Below are positions 25,244 through 33,188 of a stretch of DNA of 64,000 nucleotides, in pieces. The notes beneath the pieces are model-generated. The model saw nothing but the letters and a program-made list of their open reading frames with translations, did no database searches and was not told the origin of the DNA. This DNA is from Streptomyces sp. NBC_00572. Lineage in GTDB: Bacteria; Actinomycetota; Actinomycetes; Streptomycetales; Streptomycetaceae. Each line of letters begins with the position of its first letter. The stretch's first letter is position 1. A program made the position numbers and the translations under genes. The stretch lies in contig NZ_JAPENX010000001.1 in NCBI RefSeq assembly GCF_026341815.1, positions 3,286,001 to 3,350,000 of the forward strand. The letters run 5' to 3'.

Positions 25244-25280
25244 CCGGCCGGGTTCCGCCGACACGGCGGAACCCGGCCGG
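25244..25280. terminator. Bidirectional stem-loop between convergent genes
   Basis: Perfect 16-base arms (CCGGCCGGGTTCCGCC and complement) with the loop GACAC lie between the chitinase stop and the convergent PIG-L gene stop. It would terminate both. Confidence 0.8.
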
Positions 25281-25310
25281 TGCCGTTCCTGCCCCGCCGG
25301 CTCCCTCCGC

Positions 25311-26054
25311 TCAGTCGATGTGCACGATCTGGAACGCCTCCGCCATCCGGCCCGGCGGCAGTCCGCCCGCCGTGGCGTGCTCGCCCAGCCAGGTGCGCAG
25401 GAGGCCGGCGAGGTCGTCGAAGTGAGCCGTCTGGGAGGTGTGGATGCGCAGGGCCTCGACCTTGCGGTCGAAGACGGAGGTGACGTCCACGTACTGGTTC
25501 GGGGTGGGCCCGGTCATCAGCCACAGTTCGTGGACGGTCCACGGCTCCAGGCCCTCCTCCTTCAGCAGGGAGGCGTGGGCGAAGGGGTTGCGGGCCTCGG
25601 GGTAGACCGCGCGCAGACAGGCGTCGCCGACCGCGCGGTGGTCGGGGTGGAGGTCGGCGACCCGCGCCCAGTTGATCTCGGGGGAGGGGATGATCGCGCG
25701 CTGCGGGCGTACTTCGCGGATGACCCGGCACAGGTCGCGGCGGAGTTCCACGGAGGCTTCCACGAAGCTGTCGGGGTAGCCGAGGAAGCGGACGTCGGCG
25801 ACGCCGCTGAGCTTGGCGGAGTGGACCTGTTCGGCGCGGCGCAGATCCGCCATCGCCTGGCGGGGGAGCTGTTCGTCGTAACCACCGGCGCCGCCGTCCG
25901 TGACGATGCAGTACGTGACACGGGTGCCGCGCTCGATCCATTGCATGACGGTGCCGCTCACGCAGAACTCGATGTCATCGGGGTGCGCGGCCACGACGAG
26001 CAGTGACGCCGGGGCGGTGCGGTCGGTGCGGTCGGTGTCGTCGAAGTCCTCCAT
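25311..26054 (-). CDS. PIG-L family (MshB-like) N-acetyl-sugar deacetylase
   Basis: 247-residue zinc-dependent deacetylase of the LmbE/PIG-L family. The signature AHPDDIEFCVSG supplies the His and Asp that bind zinc and act as base, and the third ligand is in DLHPDHRAVGDA. Family members remove acetyl from GlcNAc-inositol (MshB), GlcNAc-PI or antibiotic pseudosugars. ATG 26054 (MEDFDD) was chosen. It is divergent from the asparagine-synthetase gene across a 141-base promoter region, and the operon on the other side ends in an MshA-like glycosyltransferase, so it probably deacetylates the product of that enzyme. Confidence 0.9.
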   Translation of the reverse strand: MEDFDDTDRTDRTAPASLLVVAAHPDDIEFCVSGTVMQWIERGTRVTYCIVTDGGAGGYDEQLPRQAMADLRRAEQVHSAKLSGVADVRFLGYPDSFVEASVELRRDLCRVIREVRPQRAIIPSPEINWARVADLHPDHRAVGDACLRAVYPEARNPFAHASLLKEEGLEPWTVHELWLMTGPTPNQYVDVTSVFDRKVEALRIHTSQTAHFDDLAGLLRTWLGEHATAGGLPPGRMAEAFQIVHID

Positions 26055-26195
26055 GTGGTCAGCCTGTTGGGGTGGCAGGGGCGTCGCAAGGCCACGCCGT
26101 GGCGTGAACTGGACATGGCACTTACGCGCCATTCAAAAACTTGGTAGATTCAAATCATTGGATGTGACGGGTAACGCGCTTGGAGGGTGACCGGC
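26055..26195. promoter_or_regulatory. Divergent A/T-rich promoter region of the sugar-amino-acid cluster
   Basis: The stretch 26133-26165 is markedly A/T-richer than the surroundings and contains two TTCAAA hexamers 18 bases apart (26133, 26151) and CTTGGTAGA between them. It lies between the PIG-L and asparagine-synthetase starts. A GGAGG ribosome binding site follows at 26182. No known operator was recognised. Confidence 0.5.
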
Positions 26196-28016
26196 ATGTG
26201 CAGGATTCTCGGCTCCTTCGCCGCCGGGGCGGACCGCCCCGAGCCGGCCCAGCTCGCGGCGGTGTCCGCCCGCCAGCGCCACGGCGGACCCGACGAACAC
26301 CACGTGCTCAGCGGGCCCGGCTGGTCCCTCGGCTGCGACCGACTCGCCGTCACCGACCCCTGCGGCGGCCAACAGCCCTACCGGCTGCCCCACCTCCCCG
26401 GCATCCTCGCCGTCCTCAACGGCGAGATCTACAACCACGCCGAGCTCCGCCGGACCCTCGCCGCCCGCGGCCACCGCTTCCCCGACCGCTGCGACGGCAC
26501 CCTGCTGCCCGCGCTGTACGCCGAGTACGGCCCCGGCTTCGCCGAGCACCTCGACGGCATGTTCGCCGTCGCGATCCTCGACCTGCGCCCCGGCAGGTCC
26601 CAACTCCTGCTCGCAGTCGACGACATGGGCATGAAGCCGATCCACCTGCACCACGACCCGTACGACGGCTCCACCCGCTTCGCCTCCGAGATCCCCGCCC
26701 TCCTCGCCTTCGAAGGAGTACGGATCTCCCCGCGCGACGACTCCCTCGACACCGTCCTCGCCACCCGTACCTCCTTCTCCACGCACACCGCGCTCGAAGG
26801 CGTCAGCGTCCTGCCGCCCGGCGCCACCGCCCTCGTACGACCCGGCACCGCACCCGTCGTACGCCGCCGCGGCCCCCACCGGACCACCCCCGTCGGCGAC
26901 ACCCAGGACGTCCTGCGCCACGAGGTGCGCCGGCTCGCCCAGGCCGAGGTGCCCGTCTGCGCCATCACCAGCGGCGGCCTCGACTCCGGACTCGTCACCG
27001 CGCTCGCCGCCGAACACGCCCGCGAGACCGACGCACCGCCGCTGCACACCTTCCACCTCACCTACCGGGGCCGGTGGCCCGACTCCGAGGCCGCGTACGC
27101 CCGTTCCGTCGCCCGCCGGACCCGGACCGTGCACCACGAGGTCACCGTCGACCCCGACGAACTCGGCTCCCTCCTCACCCGCACCGTCCGCCACCTCGGT
27201 CAGCCCAACGCCGACCCCATCACGCTCTCCACCTACGCACTCTTCCGCGCCGTCCGCGAGAAGGGCTTCACCGTCGCCCTCACCGGCGACGGCGCCGACG
27301 AACTCTTCGGCGGGTACGACCGCATGCGCGCCGCGCTCACCGCCCCGGCGGGCACGGACTGGGCCGGGAGCGACTGGGCGGGCGCCTACGCCGACGCCCT
27401 CTCCGCCGCGCCCCGACTCCTCCGCGAATACCTCTACACCGCCAACTACCGCGCCCACATCGCCGATCAGGGCTCGGCGGCCGACCGCATCGAACAGGAG
27501 CTGCGCTCGGCGGAGGCGGTCGGCGCGGACCGGCTCACCGCGATGACCGCGTTCGAGACGCGCTGGCGGCTGCCCGCGTACCACCTGCGGCGCGTCGACC
27601 ACCTCTCGATGGCGTGGGCGGTCGAAGCGCGGATGCCGTTCTGCCAGCCGTCGGTCGTGACACACGCCCGCTCGCTGCCGACGGCGGCGCGGACGGGGAA
27701 GCGGGCGCTGTACGAGGCGGGCGCGGAGCTGCTCCCCGCGGCGGTCCTGCGCCGCCCGAAGCAGCCCTTCACCCTGCCGGTCGCGGCGATGCTCGCGCCG
27801 GGCAGCCCGCTCCTGGACACCGTCCGGGAACTCCTCTCCCCAGCCCGCCTGGTCCTCGGCGGAAAGGTCCGAGCGGACCGCGTCCAGAAACTCCTGGCCC
27901 GCCACCTGCAACGCCCCTCCCGGCACGACGCCCAGGCCCTCTGGGCCCTGGCGGTCCACGAGTTGTGGACGGAGGTGGTCCAGGGCATGAGAATCCCGCT
28001 CGGCTGTGCGGCCTGA
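26196..28016 (+). CDS. Glutamine-dependent asparagine synthetase-like amidotransferase
   Basis: 606-residue two-domain enzyme. Cys2, exposed after Met removal, is the glutaminase nucleophile; RHGGPDEHH and LNGEIYNHAELR complete the N-terminal nucleophile domain. The synthetase domain has the PP-loop S259-G-G-L-D-S264 and LTGDGADELFGGYDR. It can therefore adenylate a carboxylate and convert it to an amide with glutamine nitrogen. ATG 26196 follows GGAGG. It begins a run of five genes and, given its partners, may amidate a pathway intermediate rather than supply asparagine, as seen for AsnB-like enzymes in several antibiotic clusters. Confidence 0.93.
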   Translation: MCRILGSFAAGADRPEPAQLAAVSARQRHGGPDEHHVLSGPGWSLGCDRLAVTDPCGGQQPYRLPHLPGILAVLNGEIYNHAELRRTLAARGHRFPDRCDGTLLPALYAEYGPGFAEHLDGMFAVAILDLRPGRSQLLLAVDDMGMKPIHLHHDPYDGSTRFASEIPALLAFEGVRISPRDDSLDTVLATRTSFSTHTALEGVSVLPPGATALVRPGTAPVVRRRGPHRTTPVGDTQDVLRHEVRRLAQAEVPVCAITSGGLDSGLVTALAAEHARETDAPPLHTFHLTYRGRWPDSEAAYARSVARRTRTVHHEVTVDPDELGSLLTRTVRHLGQPNADPITLSTYALFRAVREKGFTVALTGDGADELFGGYDRMRAALTAPAGTDWAGSDWAGAYADALSAAPRLLREYLYTANYRAHIADQGSAADRIEQELRSAEAVGADRLTAMTAFETRWRLPAYHLRRVDHLSMAWAVEARMPFCQPSVVTHARSLPTAARTGKRALYEAGAELLPAAVLRRPKQPFTLPVAAMLAPGSPLLDTVRELLSPARLVLGGKVRADRVQKLLARHLQRPSRHDAQALWALAVHELWTEVVQGMRIPLGCAA

Positions 28017-28170
28017 CCCCTCGGGACCTCACCGTCCCGAACCCGCGTCCGCCACCGCCGCGCACCCCGTTGCGGGCCGTCCCTTCGCCCCTGTGCCCAC
28101 CCTCCCCCCGGCTTCGTCCGGGGGCACCCCCACCGCCCCTGCGGAACCTGTGCCCACAACGGGAGCCACC
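28017..28170. repeat. Streptomyces-type intergenic repeat with a GC hairpin
   Basis: The 154 bases between the synthetase and the PrpF-like gene contain the hairpin CCCCCGG-CTTCGT-CCGGGGG (28105-28124) flanked by GTGCCCAC elements (28093 and 28150). From memory, this composition recurs between genes in many Streptomyces genomes. Translated in frame with the next gene it gives only a Pro-rich low-complexity peptide, so I treat it as non-coding. Confidence 0.55.
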
Positions 28171-29034
28171 GTGGTGCGGGCACATGACGCCCCCGGACCC
28201 ACCCTCGTCCTCCGGCTCGATCAGTTGCCCCTCGGGGCCCTCGCGCTCGGCGGGGAGCTGGCGCGGCTGCGCCACGCGCTTGCCGGCACGCCCTACGCCG
28301 GGCTGAACAAGATCGCCCTGTACGGGAGGTCGGCCCACCCCGGGGCCGACCTCGACCACCGCTTCGTCCAGGCCCTCCCCGGCGGCGGTTTCGACTTCCG
28401 AACCGGCTGCGGCCACTCCCTCCTCGCCTGCGTCGTCGCCGACGGACGCCCTGGGACCGGGCCCGTCACCGTCCGGGCCGTGACCACCGGCGACACCGTG
28501 CTGTGCGAACCCCACGCGGACGGGGACGCGTACACACTCAGCTTCCTCAAGGCTCCGGACGCCCCCGGCACCCTCCTCACCGGCCGCCCCCTCGACCTCC
28601 TCGACGGCATCCCCGTCTCCCTTGTCCGGTACGGCAACCCGTACGTCTTCGTCGACGCCCGGCACCTGCCCGGCGAGGCGCTCCAGGACCGGCTCCTCTC
28701 CCTCCGGGCCCGCGCCGCACGGCTGCTCGGGTATCCGCCCCACTCCGCCCTCCCCAAGATCGCCGCCTTCACCACCCGTCCCGACGGCCGTCTCTCCGTC
28801 CGTGCCCTCACCGTCGGCGGCTGGCACCCCCGGCTCGCCCTCACCGGCGCCGCCGCCCTCGCCGCCGCCGGGGCGCTCGACGGCACCGTCGTCCCGCCCG
28901 TGGACGGCGAGGTCCGGACGCCCGGCGGTACCGTCACCGTCTCCACCGCGCCCGACCGCGTCCGCGTCCACCACAAGCGCGCCGAGGTGCTGGAAAGGCT
29001 CGTACTGCCGTGGCGTATCCACGCAACGGCGTGA
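28171..29034 (+). CDS. PrpF / DAP-epimerase-fold isomerase-like protein
   Basis: 287-residue protein with two structurally similar halves, as in the diaminopimelate epimerase/PrpF superfamily. The first half has GGGFDFRTGCGHSLLACV, matching the family's C-G-(N/H)-S nucleotide-free active-site loop. The second has VGGWHPRLALTGAAALAAAGALDGTVV, matching the PrpF HxxxxxTGAxxLAxA motif. PrpF-type enzymes isomerise or tautomerise unsaturated carboxylic acids by proton transfer. GTG 28171 is preferred because GGGAG lies just upstream; a GTG at 28006 would add 55 low-complexity residues and overlap the preceding gene. Substrate unknown. Confidence 0.72.
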   Translation: MVRAHDAPGPTLVLRLDQLPLGALALGGELARLRHALAGTPYAGLNKIALYGRSAHPGADLDHRFVQALPGGGFDFRTGCGHSLLACVVADGRPGTGPVTVRAVTTGDTVLCEPHADGDAYTLSFLKAPDAPGTLLTGRPLDLLDGIPVSLVRYGNPYVFVDARHLPGEALQDRLLSLRARAARLLGYPPHSALPKIAAFTTRPDGRLSVRALTVGGWHPRLALTGAAALAAAGALDGTVVPPVDGEVRTPGGTVTVSTAPDRVRVHHKRAEVLERLVLPWRIHATA

Positions 29035-29125
29035 ACGCGCACCCTTCTCACCAGGCCCGGAGTCCCTTTCCTCTGCCACGCTGAAATGGACCGGCAATCG
29101 GTATCCGTGGGGAGAGCAGACACAC

Positions 29126-29872
29126 ATGAAATTCGAGAATCTGCGTGTCGTCGTGACCGGAGCGTCCCGCTATTTCGGTCGCGCGCTCGCCGTCGGATTC
29201 GCCCATCTCGGCGCCGAGGTCTATGTCTCGGCGCGGACCGTCGAGGCCGCCGAACGCACCCGTACCGAAGTCATGGGATCGGCCCGTGACCGTATCCACG
29301 CGTTCGGCTGCGACCTCAGCAGGCCGGCCGAGATCCGGGAGTTCGCCGCCCGGGTCGGCGAACACACCGACCGGGTCGACCTGTTGGTGAACAACGGCGC
29401 CCGCTGGCTCGACGGCATGGACCTGGAGGCGGCCAGCGACGCCGAGATCGTGGAGACGATCGAGTCGACAGCCGGCGGCACGGTCCTCATGGTGAAGCAC
29501 TTCCTGCCGCTGCTGCGCGGCTCGCTGCGGCCCGACATCGTCAACATGGTCGCCGTCCGCGACGCCGAGGGCGCCTCCGCCGCGACCGCCGGCGTCGCCC
29601 ACGAGGCCTTCTGGGCGGCGAAGAGCGCCCAGGCCGGATTCGCCGACATCCTCTCGCGCCGGCTGCGGCCCTCCGGGGTCCGCGTCTTCTCCCTCTTCCC
29701 GCCCGACTTCTCGACCTCCGATCCGCGTTTCGCGGAATGGGACGGATCGAATCCGGACGGAATAGCACCCGACGAGAAGCTGACCACCCAGGCGCTTTTC
29801 GAATGCATCGTCTACGCCGTCGAGCAGCCGCGCGACTGCTTCATCCGTTCCTTCCACTTCGAGCCCCGCTGA
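29126..29872 (+). CDS. SDR-fold protein with lost catalytic residues
   Basis: 248-residue Rossmann protein of the short-chain dehydrogenase family. The cofactor loop is altered (T11-G-A-S-R-Y16-F-G18, Tyr replacing the central Gly). LLVNNGARW shows the NNxG strand. The catalytic Tyr of Y-x-x-x-K is Phe162 with Lys166 kept, and no Ser is present at the usual INISS position (138-INMVAV-like segment; I138, N140, V142). It therefore probably does not act as an ordinary dehydrogenase; roles as a dehydratase, epimerase-like or binding protein are open. GGGGAGA precedes ATG 29126. It sits in the middle of the five-gene run. Confidence 0.85.
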   Translation: MKFENLRVVVTGASRYFGRALAVGFAHLGAEVYVSARTVEAAERTRTEVMGSARDRIHAFGCDLSRPAEIREFAARVGEHTDRVDLLVNNGARWLDGMDLEAASDAEIVETIESTAGGTVLMVKHFLPLLRGSLRPDIVNMVAVRDAEGASAATAGVAHEAFWAAKSAQAGFADILSRRLRPSGVRVFSLFPPDFSTSDPRFAEWDGSNPDGIAPDEKLTTQALFECIVYAVEQPRDCFIRSFHFEPR

Positions 29873-29945
29873 CCGCCCTGCGTCGACAGCGCTCCGCCGA
29901 TCGCGACCGCTGAAGCCCACCGCACCACAGCGTCAAGGAGGTCCC

Positions 29946-31511
29946 ATGAGCACCCCTGTCTGGATCACCGCGACCCCTCCCGCCACCCACGGCGAACTCC
30001 ACATCGGCCATCTCGCCGGGCCGTACGTCGCCGCCGACGTCCTCACCCGCTATCTGCGGGCCGAGGGAGAGGCGGTCCGGTTCACCACCGGTACCGCCGA
30101 TCACGCCAGTTCCGTCGAGGTCCGGGCGCTGCGCCACCACCGCAAGCCCGAGGAGGTCGCGGAGGGCTACCGTGCCGCGATCACCGCGGACTGGCTGCGT
30201 TCGGGCGTGGAGTTCGACCACATCGTGCGCCCGCGCCGCGACAAGGGATACGGACGCTGGGTGCAGGACCTCTTCGGGCGGCTCTTCGCGCAGGGCGTCA
30301 TCGCCCCGCGCACCCGCCTCCTCCCGTACTGCGAGCCGTGCGACCGCTGGCTGTACGGAGCGCACGCGACCGGCAGCTGCCCGCACTGCGGTGCGGTCAG
30401 CGACGGTGGGATGTGCCACGAGTGCGCCCGTCCCAACGACGGCGGCGACCTCATCGGCGCCCGCTGCGCGCTCTGCGACACCCCGGCGGTGGCCCGCCGC
30501 TGCCGCCGGCTCTACGTACCCCTGGAGCCGTTCCGGGAGACGCTGGCCGACTACTGGGCGACGGCCGGCCTGCCGCCGCGCCTCGCCGCGCTGTGCGAGT
30601 CCCTCGTCGAGGACGGCCTGCCGGACATCGCGGTCGGCCACCCCGCCGAGTGGGGCCTCCAGGTGCCCGTCGAGGGCTTCCCCGACCACCGGATCGACGG
30701 CTGCTTCGAGGCTGCCGCGATGCACCTCTTCGGCTACGACGTGAAGGGCCCGCTGCCCCGCCGCGCGATCCACTTCTGCGGCTTCGGGCACGCCTTCTGC
30801 CACGCCGTGCTGCTGCCGGTGCTGCTGCTCGCGCAGGACATCAAGCTGCCGCAGGACTTCAACGTCAACGAGTCGTACGTCATCGAGGAGGGCGTCCAGG
30901 AGGGCAACGTCTGGGCGCTCGACCTGCTCACCGAGTACGGCTCCGACACCCTGCGCCGCCATGTCCTCCAGGCCCGTCCGCTCGGCCGCCGCACGGTCTT
31001 CCAGCGGGAGCGGCTCGCCGCGGCCCGGCGCGAGCTGGACGAGAACTGGAACAGCTGGCTGTCCCGGCTCTTCGCCGCCGTACGGGAGGAGTGCGGCGGC
31101 CGCGCCCCGCAGGCGCTGCCCGGCGGCACCGGCTGGGAGATCCTGGAACGGCGGCTGCACCGGGGGGTCGACGACCTGCGCGAGGCGTACGGCCCCGATG
31201 CCTTCGACCCGCGCCGGGCGGTCGCCGTCCTGGACGAGATGGTCCGTTCGGCGGCCGACTTCGGTCACGTCAACGCCCACGAGCGGTGCCGTCCCAGCAC
31301 CTCCTGCCGTCATCTCCCGGCGCTCGCCGCCCAGTTGGCGGTGGCCTCCGCCCTGTCGGCGTGGTCGCGGCCGGTGATGCCGGAGGGCGCCGACCGGCTC
31401 GCGGCGGCGCTCCAGGTGGCGCCGGGACGTCCGATCGACTGGCAGGCCCTGACGGGTCCGCTGCCGGGGACCAGGCTGGCACCACCGTCGGGCCCGGTCT
31501 TCGGATTCTGA
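29946..31511 (+). CDS. Methionyl-tRNA-synthetase-like ligase lacking KMSKS
   Basis: 521-residue class I aminoacyl-tRNA-synthetase paralogue. The catalytic domain has H19-I-G-H22 and the MetRS zinc-knuckle insertion with four CxxC pairs (129-132, 145-148, 157-160, 174-177). HFCGFGHAFCHAVLLPVLL lies where MetRS has its second half. The KMSKS loop is replaced by a segment around residues 306-316 (NVNESYVIEEG). An anticodon-domain-like helical C terminus follows, but the tRNA-binding extension of long MetRS is absent. By analogy with MshC (a CysRS-like ligase) it may join an amino acid to an amine. GGAGG precedes ATG 29946. Confidence 0.88.
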   Translation: MSTPVWITATPPATHGELHIGHLAGPYVAADVLTRYLRAEGEAVRFTTGTADHASSVEVRALRHHRKPEEVAEGYRAAITADWLRSGVEFDHIVRPRRDKGYGRWVQDLFGRLFAQGVIAPRTRLLPYCEPCDRWLYGAHATGSCPHCGAVSDGGMCHECARPNDGGDLIGARCALCDTPAVARRCRRLYVPLEPFRETLADYWATAGLPPRLAALCESLVEDGLPDIAVGHPAEWGLQVPVEGFPDHRIDGCFEAAAMHLFGYDVKGPLPRRAIHFCGFGHAFCHAVLLPVLLLAQDIKLPQDFNVNESYVIEEGVQEGNVWALDLLTEYGSDTLRRHVLQARPLGRRTVFQRERLAAARRELDENWNSWLSRLFAAVREECGGRAPQALPGGTGWEILERRLHRGVDDLREAYGPDAFDPRRAVAVLDEMVRSAADFGHVNAHERCRPSTSCRHLPALAAQLAVASALSAWSRPVMPEGADRLAAALQVAPGRPIDWQALTGPLPGTRLAPPSGPVFGF

Positions 31512-31639
31512 TCCCCATAACTACTAAGCAACTAAGTACTTCAGTACGAGCAGTGTCCAACCCCCACCCTGCCGCGTGACCGTGCGCGCGCGAGCCACGC
31601 GCAGGGGCACGTGGCTTCCCTCCCCCTCAGGAGCCCCTC
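31512..31639 (+). promoter_or_regulatory. Leader of the MshA-like gene with A/T-rich palindrome and hairpin
   Basis: An A/T-rich island (31517-31547) holds two ACTAAG hexamers and the palindrome AAGTACTT (31534-31541). An inverted repeat AGCCACG/CGTGGCT (31593-31599 and 31610-31616) follows close to the ribosome binding site AGGAG. This suggests a separate, regulated promoter for the glycosyltransferase gene. Confidence 0.45.
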
Positions 31640-32971
31640 GTGTCCCTGCGCGTCGCCATGCTCAGCGTCCACACCTCCCCGCTCCACCAGCCCGGGACGG
31701 GGGACGCCGGCGGGATGAACGTCTACATGGTCGAGCTGTCCCGTGCCCTCGCCGAACAGGGCGCGGAGGTCGACCTGTTCACCCGCTGCCGGGGCGAGGG
31801 TCTGCCGCCGCTCGTCGAACTCGCCCCCGGTGTGCGGGTCCGGCATCTGCACGCGGGGCCGCGCGAGGCGCTGCCGAAGGAGGCCATGCCGGATCTGGTG
31901 GTGCCGTTCTCGCTGGCCCTGCTCAAGGAGGAACGGCGCTACGACCTGGTCCACTCGCACTACTGGCTCTCCGGGCAGGCGGGCCGGATCGCCTCGGTGG
32001 GCTGGCGGATCCCGCTGGTGCACACCGCGCACACGCTGGCCCGGGTGAAGAACGCCTCGCTCGCCGCCGGTGACACCCCCGAGCCGGAGCTGCGGGTGCG
32101 GGGCGAGTACCAGGTGGTGGGCGCCGCCGACCGGCTGATCGCGAACACGGCCGACGAGGCGGAGGCGCTGCGCTCGCTGTACGGGGCGGAGGGGGAGCGG
32201 ACCGAGGTCGTACGCCCCGGGGTCGATCTGCGGACCTTCCACCCGGGGGACGGGCGGGCGGCGGCGCGGGCCCGGCTGGGGCTTCCGGCGGACGCGTTCG
32301 TGCCGCTGTACGCGGGCCGCATACAGCCGTTGAAGGGCCCGGACGTGCTCGTTCGGGCGATCGCCGAGCTGCTGCGGGACTCCCCTGACCTGCGCCGCCG
32401 GCTCCTGGTGCCGGTGGTGGGCGGGCATTCCGGCGCGACCCGCGAGGGGACGGCCTGGCAGCTCGCCGGGGAGCTGGGGGTGACCGATGTGCTGCGGTCC
32501 TGCCCGCCCGTGCCGCAGGAGCGGCTCGCGGACTGGTTCCGGGCGGCGGACGTCCTGGTGGTGCCCTCGCGCAGTGAGTCCTTCGGTCTGGTGGCGCTTG
32601 AGGCGCAGGCCTGTGGGACTCCGGTGCTCGCGGCGGCGGTCGGCGGGCTTCCGACGGCGGTGTGGGACGGGGTGACGGGGCTGCTGGTGCACGGTCACGA
32701 TCCGCTGGAGTACGCGCGGCGGCTGCGCTGGCTCGCGGCGCACCCGGAGGCGGTGGAGACGATGGGGGAGGCGGCGGTGCGCCATGCGCACGGGATGAGC
32801 TGGCGTGCGTCGGCCGAGCGGACCGTCGAGGTGTACCGGGGGGCGCTGGCGGAGACGCGCCGGCCGGTGCTCTTCGGTGGGGATCGGGTGGTGGGGCAGG
32901 GGCGGCGGCACGCCCCTGCCCCGACGGCCCCTCTCTCCTGGAGGAACGAGAAGGCCGTAGCACAAGTCTAG
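31640..32971 (+). CDS. MshA-like GT4 glycosyltransferase
   Basis: 443-residue GT-B glycosyltransferase. The N terminus (MLSVHTSPLHQPGTGDAGGMNVYMVELSRALAEQG in outline) is almost diagnostic for MshA, which joins UDP-GlcNAc to inositol 1-phosphate in mycothiol synthesis. The donor site shows YAGRIQPLKGPDVL and the E-x7-E motif E313...E321 (ESFGLVALE). GTG 31640 has AGGAG upstream. It ends a run that includes an aaRS-like ligase and lies opposite a PIG-L deacetylase. It could be the housekeeping MshA or a pathway-specific paralogue; which cannot be decided without the rest of the genome. Confidence 0.85.
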   Translation: MSLRVAMLSVHTSPLHQPGTGDAGGMNVYMVELSRALAEQGAEVDLFTRCRGEGLPPLVELAPGVRVRHLHAGPREALPKEAMPDLVVPFSLALLKEERRYDLVHSHYWLSGQAGRIASVGWRIPLVHTAHTLARVKNASLAAGDTPEPELRVRGEYQVVGAADRLIANTADEAEALRSLYGAEGERTEVVRPGVDLRTFHPGDGRAAARARLGLPADAFVPLYAGRIQPLKGPDVLVRAIAELLRDSPDLRRRLLVPVVGGHSGATREGTAWQLAGELGVTDVLRSCPPVPQERLADWFRAADVLVVPSRSESFGLVALEAQACGTPVLAAAVGGLPTAVWDGVTGLLVHGHDPLEYARRLRWLAAHPEAVETMGEAAVRHAHGMSWRASAERTVEVYRGALAETRRPVLFGGDRVVGQGRRHAPAPTAPLSWRNEKAVAQV

Positions 32972-32977
32972 CACCTC

Positions 32978-32994
32978 TTTTGGTTCGACCAAAG
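32978..32994 (+). terminator. Short A/T-rich stem-loop after the glycosyltransferase gene
   Basis: TTTGGT-TCG-ACCAAA begins 8 bases after the stop. It may terminate the operon, or act as an operator in the promoter of the exported-peptide gene, which starts 195 bases further on. Confidence 0.45.
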
Positions 32995-33188
32995 ATATGG
33001 GGGGCTCCGGATGCCCCAATTCCGTTGTATGGACGGCGGATTGACGCATCCACGCCATGGCGGGTCCACGCAGAGACGATCCCTGGATTCGTTTCGGGGG
33101 TGGGGACAGAATGGAGATGTCTTCAGGGAACGCCCGGCGGCACGGGCCCCCGGAAGGCGGAATTCACATTCCAAGTCCTGGAGGAATC

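Noticed and set aside
26133..27959. 608-codon minus-strand frame opposite the asparagine-synthetase gene
   Set aside because: Gly/Glu/Val-rich shadow translation; plus strand has all catalytic motifs.
26196..28016. Lasso-peptide cyclase interpretation of the asparagine-synthetase-like gene
   Set aside because: It keeps the full glutaminase domain with Cys2, and there are no B1/B2 leader-processing proteins or a suitable precursor next to it.
28006..28170. 55-residue N-terminal extension of the PrpF-like protein
   Set aside because: Pro-rich low complexity, falls in a hairpin-bearing repeat, and GGGAG-GTG at 28161-28173 gives a better start.
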